Positions 48,032 to 58,901 of a stretch of DNA of 64,000 nucleotides are shown here, piece by piece. Under the pieces are notes generated by a model. The model saw only the letters and a list, made by a program, of their open reading frames with translations, was not told the DNA's origin and made no database searches. The translations under genes and the position numbers were made by a program. The stretch is from assembly GCA_030686995.1 (NCBI GenBank), contig CM060695.1, positions 101,770,871-101,834,870 of the forward strand, written 5' to 3'. This DNA comes from Artemisia argyi (taxonomy: Eukaryota > Streptophyta > Magnoliopsida > Asterales > Asteraceae). Position 1 is the first letter of the stretch. Every line of letters starts with the position of its first letter.

Positions 48032-48428
48032 TGGTTATCAGTCCGCCATGTCTAAACGTCAAAAGGATTGGCTAATCCAGGAGCAAACGGCTCTTGGTAA
48101 AGATAACTTAAATCCATTGATGGCTGACAATTTGCCGAAAATTGTATGGTACTCAACTCACCATATCCTAAAAAGTAAAAGAGTTGGCTAGCCCGCAAGA
48201 TTATGGCTTGTGGTAAAGGCAGTGGAAAACCATAAATGGTAATCAACTCACCAAAATGATGACTGAATTCCATCAAGAGTTGGCTAGTCCAGAAGCAAAC
48301 GGCTTCTGGTAAAGACAGATCAAAACCGTTGATAGTTGGTGGTTTGCTCAAAATCACATGGTTATCAGTGTACCATAGTTCTTACTTGAACTAAAACATT
48401 TAGCTACTCCAGAAGTAATGGCTTTTGG
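48032..48428 (+). repeat. Four-unit alternating hairpin array in M 3' region
   Basis: Four degenerate units of about 115 bp, each with two hairpins. Hairpin A: (A)TGGT, 9-base loop, ACCA(T), starting at 48032, 48146, 48236 and 48358 (the first closes with GCCA). Hairpin B: CCAGGAG/CTCTTGG (48077), CCGCAAG/CTTGTGG (48193), CCAGAAG/CTTCTGG (48289) and CCAGAAG/CTTTTGG (48409), loops of 7, 7, 7 and 6 bases ending GG. Each B is followed by TAAAG and usually preceded by TTGGCTA. Stem bases differ between copies but pairing is kept. Confidence 0.85.
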
Positions 48429-48488
48429 TAAAGAGATTCAAATCCATTAATTTTTCTCAAAAGATTGCTAGGGACTAGCAATAGTTTA

Positions 48489-48499
48489 GTATGGGGGAT
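48489..48499 (+). other. Polypurine tract of element M
   Basis: AGTATGGGGGAT immediately before the 3' LTR start TGATTAGTGCATAAACAC. Confidence 0.85.
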
Positions 48500-51400
48500 T
48501 GATTAGTGCATAAACACTCATCATTTTGGGTCAAATCTGAACTGCAAAAACATTTGAAAACACTCAAAAATACATCAAATACTGAAAATATCTCAGGGAT
48601 TGTGTTTTATATGTTTCAGATGCAAAATGAGTAAAAACATATGAAAAACGGACAAAGTTTGCTAAATTGGCAGTTTCAGTCCCCCAACTTTTATAAAATG
48701 TCAAAACTAGTCCCTGGTTATTCAACATATGGAAAATTATCATCAATGGTCCTTAGGGATTCAAAATTTGTCAAAATTAGTCTTTTAAAATTTAAGTTTG
48801 CTAAATGACAACTTAGGTCCCTGAAGTTTCAAAAATGTTAAAATCAGTCCCTGGGATTTTAAATTTTGGAAATTATCAAACAAGGCCCTTGTGTTATTAA
48901 ACTTTGGCAAAAATTGGCCCTTGTTATATTTTTGGAAAATTGCAGTTTAGGTCCTTGGATTTTTGGCATTTTACAAAATTGGTCCTTGTGATTAAATACC
49001 ACTTAACCAACCGGACTCTTGAAACATCATAAACCAAATCCAATTCCAAACAAATCCAACCCCAGCCCACACTAATCCTTGGCCCAACTCCCCTACCCTG
49101 GCCCAAACACCACCCACTAATAAAAATCACCCCGTTTTATTACTCCCCAGTCAACGAGTCAAACAACTCACCCTCTTCACCTCCAATTAAGACTCACCAC
49201 TCCAAGTCCCCCCCAACTTTTAACAAGGTTCCAAGAAGCATTTAATGCACCTCAATTGCTCCAAGTTAACCAGAAAAAATTGTATAAGAAAAGGGCGCCA
49301 AAATCAGTTTGAATGGCCAGGATCATTCCCACCCAATCCAACGGGTGGGATTTGCTCAGGAGGGTACACGAAAAGTATAAAGGCCAATAATTTAGAAAAC
49401 AGCAAGAAGAGAGAGTGAAAGTCATTAGTATATATAGAAAATGCTTGTAAGCCATTTGGCAGATCCTAGTTTAGTAGTTTTATGTTAAATTCAGTCAATT
49501 ATGCTTAATTGTATTATGTTTTAAGAAGTTAATGAAAGTTTCTGTTTAAATTACATCCTGTTTCAATTTTCCAAATTTTACTTAGTCACTCAAATTGTTA
49601 CGACAAGTTATAAGTTAATATAAGCTAACTATAAGCTCATTTAAGCTCAGTAGTAAAGTTCAAAAGCTTGATAAGCTTCTGAATCAGTTTCAAACTCAGT
49701 TCCATAAAAATTTCTCAAAAATACAAAATAAATAAAAAAAACAAAAAATCATGAAAATGGGTGAAGGAGTGTTGGAGCATTGTAATTCTGGATTGGAAAT
49801 GGTATTAGTGACTTGTGGAAGTCAATAGGTTGGTTTCTTTGGTCTTGATTCTCAACTTTTCACTTGGAAGCATTTGTAAGATTACTTCTTGGTTTTCCTC
49901 ATTACTGTTCCAGTGCTTAATTCCCCTGTCTCAGCACAACTATCATCAAACACCCCCAATTGTTAGGTATCCACAGGCCATTATAGTGGGCCCCACAGGT
50001 CATGGTTTGGTTCTTTGGTTAGTCCACCTTGCTAGCTACCTAATTCAGGCATTATTTGAGCCATAAGCTCCCTTGAGCTTGCCCTAATCTAGCTGCCATA
50101 GAGTGACAGGGACTGCATAAGCAGTGGATCAAATAAGCTTATTTGTCCCATTTTTGATTCCTGAAGAGGTTTAATCTTGTTGTTGTTGCTTCAAGATTTC
50201 CCATTAGCTAGTTTGGACCTATTTCATCCTAGTTCATCAGCTTAGAGCTTATTTCAAAGCTTTTTGCCCTCACAGTTGATCAAAGTCAACTGTCAAGGCT
50301 TAAGCACTCCAAAGTGCTTATTGTTAAGCACTAGCTGAGTCCAATTCACAAAAAGTATCTCATTTTAAATTTAAAGTAGGTTTTTAAAAAGATAAAGCAG
50401 AAAATCCAACTTTACAAATAGTGATAGCTTCTATTTAATAGAAGTTTATCTTTTTCATTTTTCTTTTTAGCTTATTATTAAGCACTTTTGCATTTTCATA
50501 TTTTTGTTCAGTTCCTGATAGTTTAAAGTATTTTTGAGAATTTTTCTAGATTTTTCTCTCTTTGTTTGCTCTTTTTAATAATTATTATTAGTTAAATTGA
50601 TATATAATTAATAATATCATATTAAATAGGATTATTAGTTTTTATTAAATAATACCACTTTTTTATATTTTTCCTAGGTTCCAGGTAACTTAAAATAATT
50701 TTAGGAATTTTTCTACATTTTTCCTTTTGTCATTTAGTAATTTTTAGAATTAATATTATTTTAATTAATAATTAATTAATATTTAAGTAATATGTAGCAA
50801 AATTAGGTTTCATTAAGTTATACCTAGTTTTTATAATTTTCTTAGCTTTTATATAAGTTAAAACATTTTTAAGAATTTTTCTAGAATTTTTACTGTTCAT
50901 CTTCTATTTTTTTAGAATTTAATTAGTTTAGTTAGTAATTAATTAATAATTAGTCAATAATTAATAATAATTAATTTAAAAATTAGAAAAATACAAATTT
51001 AAATTTAAAATTAGTTTTAAGATATTTTAGATTTTTCCAAATATTATTTTCAATTTTCTAGTGTAATTTTATAATTATCTATAATTTAGGTAATTAAAAA
51101 GTAAAAGGTGTAAAAATTATTTTTCTTTTTCTAAAAATTTTCTTTATTTATTAGGATTGTAAAAATATAAATTTCATATCAGTAGCCTTTTAATTTCTTT
51201 AAATTCACTTTTTATTGTGTATGTCAGTACACATTTGTAATTAAAACGTACGTTTTTAGGTTTTAGCCCGTTTCTTCTTAATCTAACTTCACGTAATCAA
51301 TCACATAGCTTTCCTAGGCTATTTCATTTCATAATTCTCAAATATTTCTCATCATAACCCTTTCCTGTGAAATTCACCCGATCACAAGCACGCTAAAGCA

Positions 51401-51528
51401 CAATTCACACCTCGTCGGGACATAACGACCTGGTGATACCCTATATTACCAGGAAGCATTGGTCTTGGTAGTTTGATTATATTGACCACATCTGTGGTTG
51501 ACTCTAGTTGACTGTTTAGTGCCAATCA
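48500..51528 (+). repeat. 3' LTR of element M
   Basis: 3029 bp, ending TTTAGTGCCAATCA before ACATG. Compared with the 5' LTR it has a 782-bp deletion (junction at about 49920, TGCTTAATTCCCC) and has lost one copy of the 194-bp duplication plus nearby bases (about 51090), besides scattered substitutions. Solo LTR C carries the deleted segment, so the loss happened here. Confidence 0.95.
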
Positions 51529-51600
51529 ACATGCTATGCCTGAGCGTTTATGAGAGCACCCCGGAATTGAACAATTAGAATAGGGAGAGTATGAGTGAAT

Positions 51601-54600
51601 TGTAACTCCCGGTACTTTTTTCTAAACCTATTGCTAGCCAAATATCTATTTTCGTACCTGAGACACATTAAAACTTTTATTTTTTGATTATTTGAGCTTG
51701 AGAAATGTGAGATATATTGGAAACGAGAACTTTATTCCTTGATTGACTCAGCACAACCTAGAACACTCGAATTGTATTGCATTTGCGAAATTATTTCAAT
51801 TATTTTGAGTTTTGGAAAAACTCTGAAGTTTATGCTTGATTTTATTAGTGAAATTATTTCGTGAACAATGGCGCAATTTTCGTAATTTTTCGAGTCCGTT
51901 TGCTATGTCGTTTGAGCCCCGGAGCATTTATCGTTAGAAGTTTACTACATTGGTAACTTTGGCCCCTAAACTATCTCCTTACACCTTACACTACACTTTC
52001 ATTATATACAAAACATTCCCTATACTTTTAATACCATATATATACTCCCAACAACCCCCTTTTTTCTCATTTTATCAAAAAATAAAAACACACACACCAC
52101 ACCCACTTTTTCTCTCTCTCGTCCGCCACCCGACCATCGCCGGCCAAAAACTCCGGCCACCGGAAAATTTTCCGGCCACCACAAAAATAACAACTTTTTA
52201 TATTTTATAGATCGGGACGTCCCCGTTCCATTTGTACAAGCCGATTTAATCAAAACACCCCGTAAAACCCTCAAACCATCACCACCGCCGCACCACCTCC
52301 ACCACCGAGAGCCACCATCGCCACCACCATCATCACACCGCCGGTAAACCACCCCCGCGGCCTCTCTTTCTTTATTTTCAAAACCCTCATTTTATTTTTA
52401 TATTAAATCCGATTTTTGTTAGTAAAATCCTTTATAAAAATGTTTTTGATATTGATTTGAACCAAAAACTTGTGTGGGATTTGTTTGATTCTTCCCTTGT
52501 TCTCGTTGGACCGCGACTCGGATGGACTCACCGAGTCAACTCGTGACTCGGTGAGGGTTGTGATGTTCTTGTTGTTGTCGTTTGATATTGTTGACGAGGG
52601 GAGTAATATTTGTGTTTGGATTTGGATTTTCGAGGGTCCGTTTCATTTGTTGTGGCTCGACAGCCAAGAGCCACCACTACCGAGCCATGGGTGGTGGTGG
52701 GGGAGGGTATTATATTTTTTGTTGATTGATATTTTGGGTGTTTGGATTAGTTTAGGTAGTGTTTGGATTGGATTTGGATCAGATTTGGTTGTTTGGTTTG
52801 AGCCGAGGAGACGAGTATAGCTCGATTTGGATTTGGTTTGGTTTTGGGTTTATTTTATTTGACTTGGGATTGATTTTTAGAGTTATTATTATTATTATTG
52901 TGGTAATTATTTGAGTATTGGTTGATTTCTAGTCTCGGGATATTGATATGGGTTAAACGGTAACTAATAATAATAAAACGGTTAATAATATATATGAAAT
53001 CTAAAATGAATTGTTATAGTTAAGTGGACCTGATATTGGACATATTTCCATTCTTATGACATTGTGAGCTTGAATTGGACGTATTGGATTTACGGCCTTG
53101 GTTATTTGGATATTATGGACCCTTTGGTACACGAGACGGTAGGGTACGTTAGGCCCATAAAGATCTTAACGTACCTGGAAACCGAACAAATACAAAATGG
53201 TCGATAAAACCTAAACAACTAATGGACTACGCGAATGATATATCCAATCATATTTATTTATGTATTAATATTGTTTAAAAATAAAGAGTCGTTGACTCGG
53301 GAAACGTTAGATAAACGGGCAGGTCATGCCGAAATTTTATAAAATTCTTTATAAACTTAGATTATTTTACCAAACATTATTATTATTTCAAAACCTTTTA
53401 TTTCAACATTATTTTGGGAAAACGGGTAAAATCCGAGACTTATTGTTACGTGTTATTATTTATTTTTATTTGAGTGAGTTTTCTATTTTTATTTCTTTTC
53501 TTTCCATTTCTTTTCGACGACTTTCTTCGAGGAGTTCTTTCACCTTTCTTGCATATTTGGTTGATTCTCCGAATTGTTTCTTTTCTAATTTTCTTGTCTC
53601 CCACACGAGACTTTACGATATCTATTTCTTTCAAATGCCATTGTATTTTCAAAACTTTTACTCAAGCATTGTTTATTGAGATATTCGAGTATAGTTCTGA
53701 GTTATGCCATTTATATTGATTAGGTTGTGCTGAAGTTCATTTGCTGTGACGCATTATTTGATTGGTTACTATATCTCGTTTCCTACTACTGCTATTGTTA
53801 AGGTGTGATTCATGGCCCCACTTTTTATATTTTAATTGTTTATAAACCCATGGGGTGAGACACATGCTTTAAATGTTTTCTGAGCACAAGTATTTTTGGT
53901 ATGCTTTTCCTGAATGATATATATTTCCTGACGATGTGCTAAGTAGCTTGTCTTGCCGGAAAGACCCTCAGATCATGAGCCATTAGTCACTTGCGAGTGA
54001 ACGCGAACTTAGTTTATAGGCCTATAGGATTGACCATCCCGCCCGGTTGTCAAGGGCTTGGCAACGCGGGTGTACTACTTTCAATTTTGCTGGGTATTGG
54101 CAAGTACCCGGACTTGGGGGCACTTATTATTATGAAATTTCACGGTTATTGTTTATGTTAGTACAAAGTTACTGACGATTGGTTTGGTTAACGTTTGTGT
54201 GTCATGAGCTTAGTACCATCAACCGTATGTATGCATGTATTGCCTCTACATATTGGGTGTTACCTTGATTTCCCTGGTATTTACATTTGTTGCTTATATC
54301 GTATGATTAAAACCTTGTGCTCAACTTATTATTTTAAACCTATGGATTACACTCAACCTTTGTGTTAACTTTTAAGCATGTGTTTCTCAAGTACTGCTAC
54401 TAATTAGTTTTGGAGCTTTATGATATGGGCTTGGTGGAGTGGCAAGATCAATGGAGTCTTTCTGTCAAGGCAGCTTTATTACCTTTACTATCTTTACTTT
54501 CATATCATTCGTAAAACCTTGGTGTGTCTTACTTATTTCCGCTGCTAAACTTTGTTAAATGTTTTCCGCTGCTAAACTTTGTAAACTTTCCGCTGCAAAC

Positions 54601-54793
54601 TTTATTTTACTATTTCCGCTGCTACTTTGATTTAAGAGTCCTTGTACTCTAAACGGTTTATAATTCGAATTATATGTTTTGCAACATTTATAAACGTCCC
54701 GTGTTGTGGTCGTTAGCTATAAATGTGCTTGGTTTCTATTTGCGTAGTGCCCCCAGCATGTTAGCTGCCGTATTTTGAGTTGGGGGTGCTACA
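51601..54793 (+). mobile_element. Solo LTR H, chromovirus-like
   Basis: 3193 bp from TGTAACTCCCGGTAC to GTTGGGGGTGCTACA, flanked by exact TGAAT (51596-51600; 54794-54798). Its end resembles LTRs J and L (CCGCTGC repeats at about 54538-54620, then the GTGCTACA terminus). A GC-rich, CCACC/CCGCC-rich stretch at about 52115-52350 stands out; open frames over it (near 52020-52352 minus and 52470-52820 plus) are low-complexity or chance. No internal region, so it is a solo LTR. Confidence 0.93.
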
Positions 54794-54798
54794 TGAAT

Positions 54799-54949
54799 TC
54801 CTTCCCCTCTTTTCGTGAGGTATTCGGCTTAACTTTATTCTAGCTGTTTTACTAATTTAAATTCGTATCTTCTACGTGATGAGGAAGATACCTTTTTATT
54901 TTTAATATAGTCTACTTGAGGACAAGTAGAGTTTAAGTGGGGGGATATT
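54799..54949 (+). other. Host F/G 3' end with polypurine tract
   Basis: Includes CTACTTGAGGACAAGTAGAG (54912-54931), itself a hairpin, and AAGTGGGGGGATATT (54935-54949) directly before the LTR start at 54950. The CTTGAGGACAAG block also precedes the tracts of B and K. Confidence 0.75.
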
Positions 54950-55905
54950 TGATAACGTCAAATATACCCATGATTCTTAGTGTCAATTTCCCTTGTTATT
55001 GCATCATTATACAATTAAGTACCTTCATTTATGCTCTTATTCGTTTATATTTCATTTCAGGACAAGAAAAGAGCAAATGAACGTTTATGATGATTTATTG
55101 GCATGACCCCACTAAATACTGCGGTTTAGTTAAGTGATGAGACTACACCGTTATATGATTAATGCTCCCAGTTAATGAAGGTTATGCCGTAGCACGATAA
55201 CTAGCTACGGCGTAATGGTGATATCTACCAAGCTACGCCGTAGTTAGTAATTGGACTGCGGCATAATGATGAAGATAAGACCTCTACGCCCGTAACAAGT
55301 CATTGAGTTACGGCGTAGGTGATAATTTATGAAGACTACGACGTAGCGCTCCAATAAGCAACGCCGTAGAGGTTGTGTACAAAGACTACGACGTAGTCAT
55401 ACAAAGTAGCTACGCCGTAGCCCAAACGAGCACTATAAATACCATATGAAATCCGATCATTATACAAGCTCCCCTTTCCCAAACCTTGATTAGGGTTTGG
55501 GGAGAACGACCCAGAAGAAGAATGAAGAGCAAGAAGACCAGAGAGATAACGTCTAATTAGACTAGGAACATCCTAGTCTAATATATATTCGAATTCTATT
55601 ATGTTTTACATTCCATGAATTCTTTCTATTATGAGTTGGTTTAGTTTATCATTTATATTTATCAATGTAGAAGTTTTCCTGCTTGTTTGTTAACCTTTCG
55701 TTTCAGTAGCATTGAAGCTTGGTAGTATTTACGAGTCTAGGTGAATTAACCCTAGGACCCTAGACGAGTAGGTTGTGAGGATTGGTAAGAATTGGCCATA
55801 GTATTACCTTTCTTTATGTGCGAATTAACCCTAGGATCACCTACCAATTGAATGTGCTTAAGAAGTTAGAGGGAACCTAAGATCTACCAATTGAATGTGC
55901 TTAAG
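54950..55905 (+). repeat. 3' LTR of host element G, right end uncertain
   Basis: Starts TGATAACGTCAAATATACCC after a clear polypurine tract. U3 holds a cluster of CTACGCCGTAG-type palindromes (55185-55421) just ahead of a TATAAATA box (55434-55441). Downstream is a transcribed leader-like part with AAACCTTGATTAGGGTTTGG (55481-55500). A segment (CTACCAATTGAATGTGCTTA, 55840 and 55876) is duplicated near the right end, where the CACTA-like remnant begins. No terminal CA could be fixed. Confidence 0.7.
55185..55441 (+). promoter_or_regulatory. Palindrome cluster and TATA box in G LTR
   Basis: At least ten CTACGSCGTAG-like sites in about 240 bp, with exact CTACGCCGTAG at 55233-55243 and 55410-55420 and CTACGACGTAG at about 55336 and 55386. 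The nearest site ends 13 bp before TATAAATA (55434-55441). The layout is that of repeated protein-binding sites in a promoter. Confidence 0.6.
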
Positions 55906-56627
55906 AAGTTTGTGATATGGTGTGACTATTGTAAACCCTATAGTAACATGATCGTGCTTCAATTTTATGTGACTATACACATTAGGTTTTGGCAAGCAAA
56001 CACACCCTAAACTTTAAACACGCATATTAACGTACGTGACCATATATATCGAATTTTGGTTACACATAATCATGTATGTCTATGATTTAGTGTGACCATA
56101 TATATGACATTTGGTCACACTGTTCAAGTGTGTGACATATAGTTGTCACTTTTAAACGCATATCGTGACTAATGCTTCAAACTGTTGTCACACATTTCAA
56201 ATCATATGTTGCTAAATATTCAACAAACAATAGTAGTCACGTCTAAATAATGTGTGACAAACTTGACTATAGATTTAGCCACATACACAATTACTTCATA
56301 TGACCATATATGGATTTTGGGCACACTGTTCAATTGTGTGACATATATTTGTCACATACGTATATATATAGTGTGACTAATGTCTCAAACTCATTTGTAT
56401 CTATCACACATCCCAAATTATAACTGACTAAATAATCCCATTTTTTTCCAGTTACCTCTAGTTACATAAATATTCAAATGTGTGATAATAGAATTCCGAA
56501 ATGGTCACACAAGTCGGATCAAGTGTGGTTGTTTATTATATTCTGGTACATTTAGTCACGTAAATATGTTACCATGTGACAGTTCGAAATACGCTATGTG
56601 TGATGAATACCATTTTTTGTACTAGTG
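55906..56627 (-). mobile_element. Truncated end of a CACTA-like DNA transposon
   Basis: The minus strand begins CACTAGTACAAAAAATGG (56610-56627), a CACTA terminal sequence. Inward there are about 20 GTGTGAC or GTCACAC motifs in both orientations over 700 bp (for example 56082-56130 and 56325-56355), as in the subterminal arrays bound by CACTA transposase. No opposite terminal repeat and no transposase are seen, so only one end survives. Left limit approximate. Confidence 0.65.
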
Positions 56628-56735
56628 TTTTCCAAAGTGGTAGAAGCTTCCGCTGCTATATTTTTGTTGCTGAGTGTGGTTTTGCATCTGTTTTATTTCT
56701 TGAGGTCATCTTTTCATTTTAAAGTTTAAAACATC

Positions 56736-56901
56736 CCGTAAGGTACTGTGTTTATGGATTAACTATTTACAATGCCACATACATAGCAAACCTAATTGTT
56801 TGCGTAAGCCTGGTTGTTGGCTTCGAGTCCATTAGGATTTTGTAGATTTGCTATGTACGTTGCATTATAAATAGTTAATCAATAAATACAATATTTTACG
56901 G
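56736..56901. repeat. Fold-back element (possible MITE), 166 bp
   Basis: Left arm CCGTAAGGTACTGTGTTTAT, then GATTAACTATTTACAATGCC, then ACATACATAGCAAA. The right arm is its imperfect inverted copy (TTTGCTATGTACGTTGCATT, then ATAAATAGTTAATCAATAAA, ending TTACGG). Arms of about 60-70 bp around a short loop. No certain target duplication. Confidence 0.75.
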
Positions 56902-57248
56902 AGAGTTCTATAATCTAACATTAATTTGGAGTTGATCGGCAGTTGTAGCCTTGTAGGTTGGTGTGGTGATAGTTTGTATACTAATACGATTACTACTATA
57001 ATGAATTAACCATTTTGATTCATCTTATACATATATGAGATCAAGTGTATGCTGTAAACAAAGGATTTCAATGAATACATGTAAAGATAAAAATTTGTTT
57101 TCAAAGCTTATGCTTTTAATCGAATAAACAATGGTGGCAAAAAGCTACAACTTAGAGTGGTTCAGATGACTCTCGAATCCTAAGGTGTACTTGAAGCATC
57201 GTTTAGTCCATTTTTTGGGTACAGCTTTGATGTTCTGGGTGTTAATTA

Positions 57249-57503
57249 GTCACTCCATCTCAAATTTATTGTCCCTTATTAATTTTTTCAGTCTTTCTTT
57301 CTCAACTTTAACTATAAATATTTTTGTTTGTGTTATACAATTTTTGATAAAAATCATATCAAATGAAAATACATTTTAAACTTAATCCGTTCATATATTT
57401 TGTAGCAAGTATTATGTAATATAAACAATAATATTTAAGGTCAAAGTTGAAAAGTAAAGACCGAAAAAGTCAATAGGGGACAATAAATTTGGGACGGAGG
57501 TAG
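57249..57503. mobile_element. Stowaway-like (Tc1/mariner) MITE
   Basis: 255 bp flanked by TA on both sides (57247-57248; 57504-57505). Ends are inverted: CACTCCATCTCAAATTTATT on the left and, as inverse complement, CTACCTCCGTCCCAAATTTA on the right, the usual CTCCGTCCC Stowaway terminus. AT-rich and noncoding. Confidence 0.85.
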
Positions 57504-57505
57504 TA

Positions 57506-58901
57506 TCTTTTTAGTGTATTCTTTGGCTCCTCTATATTTGGAGAGTTCAGTCCATTTCATATACTTTGTCACTGCAGCGTTATAAGAACTAGACAAATAC
57601 TCACGTATAACGACAGTGTATATATAGCGTAAATAATTATCCTGCAAACCTGTGCCCCTAGTGTGACCCTAAATGCAACACTTAAGAGTTCAGTTTGTAG
57701 ATATTGATTGAAAACAAAACAATTACTACATATAAAACTGAGTATTAAAAAAATATTTAACCTATTATTTTAATAATTGATGTTGTTATCACTTTTAATT
57801 AAGAGTATATTAATTATTAAACTTAACTATTTTTAAGTTTTTAAGCTTTAGAAAAAAGAGATTTTCTCTTTATATACACATTACGCCATAAACACTTTTT
57901 TTTTTACGTATGTTGTTATACAAATTATTCTTCCATTTCCATTCATTAAGAGGAATGCTCATATGTTCATCTGCTTCTAGTATTGAACCAAATATACCCT
58001 TTTCATGATTCACTGTCACTAGCAAATTCAATTACGATATCTTCATTTTGATTCAAAGCTAGTTCTTGATAGCCACTAATCATTCAACGAGTATCATATA
58101 CCTTCCTTCTAAAAACCAAAGGAATTATCCAAGCATCAATAACTATCTCATCGGGTCATTTCGCTAAACTTACTTTTAAGTAGAACACTACTGTCGGTTC
58201 AAAACCGATTTATCAGTGTGAGGAGAAAACAACATTACTTTTGGATTGTTATTATAAGTAGGAAAATACATCCGTGTGGAATTTTTGGAACTTTGATCCC
58301 ATTTCTACTTGCAACTAAAGTATCCCGATTACTTGCTAGAGCCTTAGTAATATTATTGCTTTCGGTAACGAAAGAAAATAAACATGACGAAGCACATTCC
58401 AAGACTGGTGTTGGGTCAAATAATAAGACACGAGTGAACCCATTAAAGGGTAGGTGTAGAGAAACGAACCATGAACATAAAGACGAATCATACTGTACGT
58501 GTCTCCCATTACAAAACTCACCTCTGTTCTCTGACGCCCCCACACTGTTTAATTTTATTATTGTCTGCTTCTTGCTCCTTTGACGTATCTACACTTGACC
58601 AACACCAAATACAGGTGACCCATGCATGTGGTATATACTCTATTATCATAGCTAATGTGTCTTTTCTTGAATTCATGGCCATAATGAAACCCAATGGGGC
58701 TGTACCATACAAATGGGAAAGCTAGAAGTCTAGCACGTTTTCAGAACCAAGATATATATTGTAAATTTGTTTTGGCAAAGTTGGTAGAAACATTTTCCAT
58801 AAAATGAGGTATGGTTTCTTTGCACTTATTTATTTTCTAGGATTTATTAGGACAACCTTATTTTTTCGGAATGTTAAAGAAAAATAACGGACTACAAGTA
58901 C
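57506..58901 (-). other. Unassigned region, possible decayed coding relic
   Basis: No intact gene recognised. On the minus strand several adjacent frames are open and not low-complexity: 58518-58712 (SRKDTLAMIIEYIPHAWVTC), 58235-58543 (ALASNRDTLVASRNGIKVPK) and a short tail near 57990-58170 (IDAWIIPLVFRRKVYDTR, then QELALNQNEDIVIEFASDS before a stop). They follow one another in order but in different frames with stops between, as in a decayed gene. A plus-strand frame at 58218-58583 overlaps and looks less natural. Function unknown; it could be chance. Confidence 0.3.

Larger units (their letters stand above)
37199..51528 (+). mobile_element. Athila-like Ty3/gypsy element M, nearly complete
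   Basis: 14,330 bp, flanked by exact ACATG (37194-37198; 51529-51533). Long LTRs (4087 and 3029 bp), an Asp-type primer site, one gag-pol frame (41839-47601) and a polypurine tract. Long LTRs, Asp primer, DLGA-type protease and a gag-pol of about 1.9 kilocodons point to the Athila branch. The envelope-like ORF found in some Athila elements is absent; instead 47602-48499 holds structured repeats. Three stops and two frameshifts mean it is not autonomous as it stands. Confidence 0.95.
21726..55905 (+). mobile_element. Composite host retroelement F/G split by four insertions
   Basis: Host pieces at 21726-22058, 25947-26424, 36044-37198, 51534-51600 and 54799-54949 join cleanly when C, B, M and H are removed, because each insertion is flanked by a direct duplication. 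In order they hold the tail of an ORF, a long noncoding stretch, a polypurine tract and a 3' LTR (from 54950). This is the layout of a plus-strand Athila-like gypsy element. Its left part was lost or lies elsewhere, since A's left flank is not the same sequence. Linking the ORF to the LTR as one element is inference from continuity. Confidence 0.6.

Noticed and set aside
52020..52352. Gly/Trp/Arg-rich minus-strand frame in LTR H
   Set aside because: Produced by CCACC/CCGCC simple sequence; no other support.
53326..53719. Hydrophobic Phe/Leu/Tyr-rich frames in LTR H
   Set aside because: T-rich noncoding LTR sequence gives such frames by chance; they overlap in two frames and neither has a known motif.
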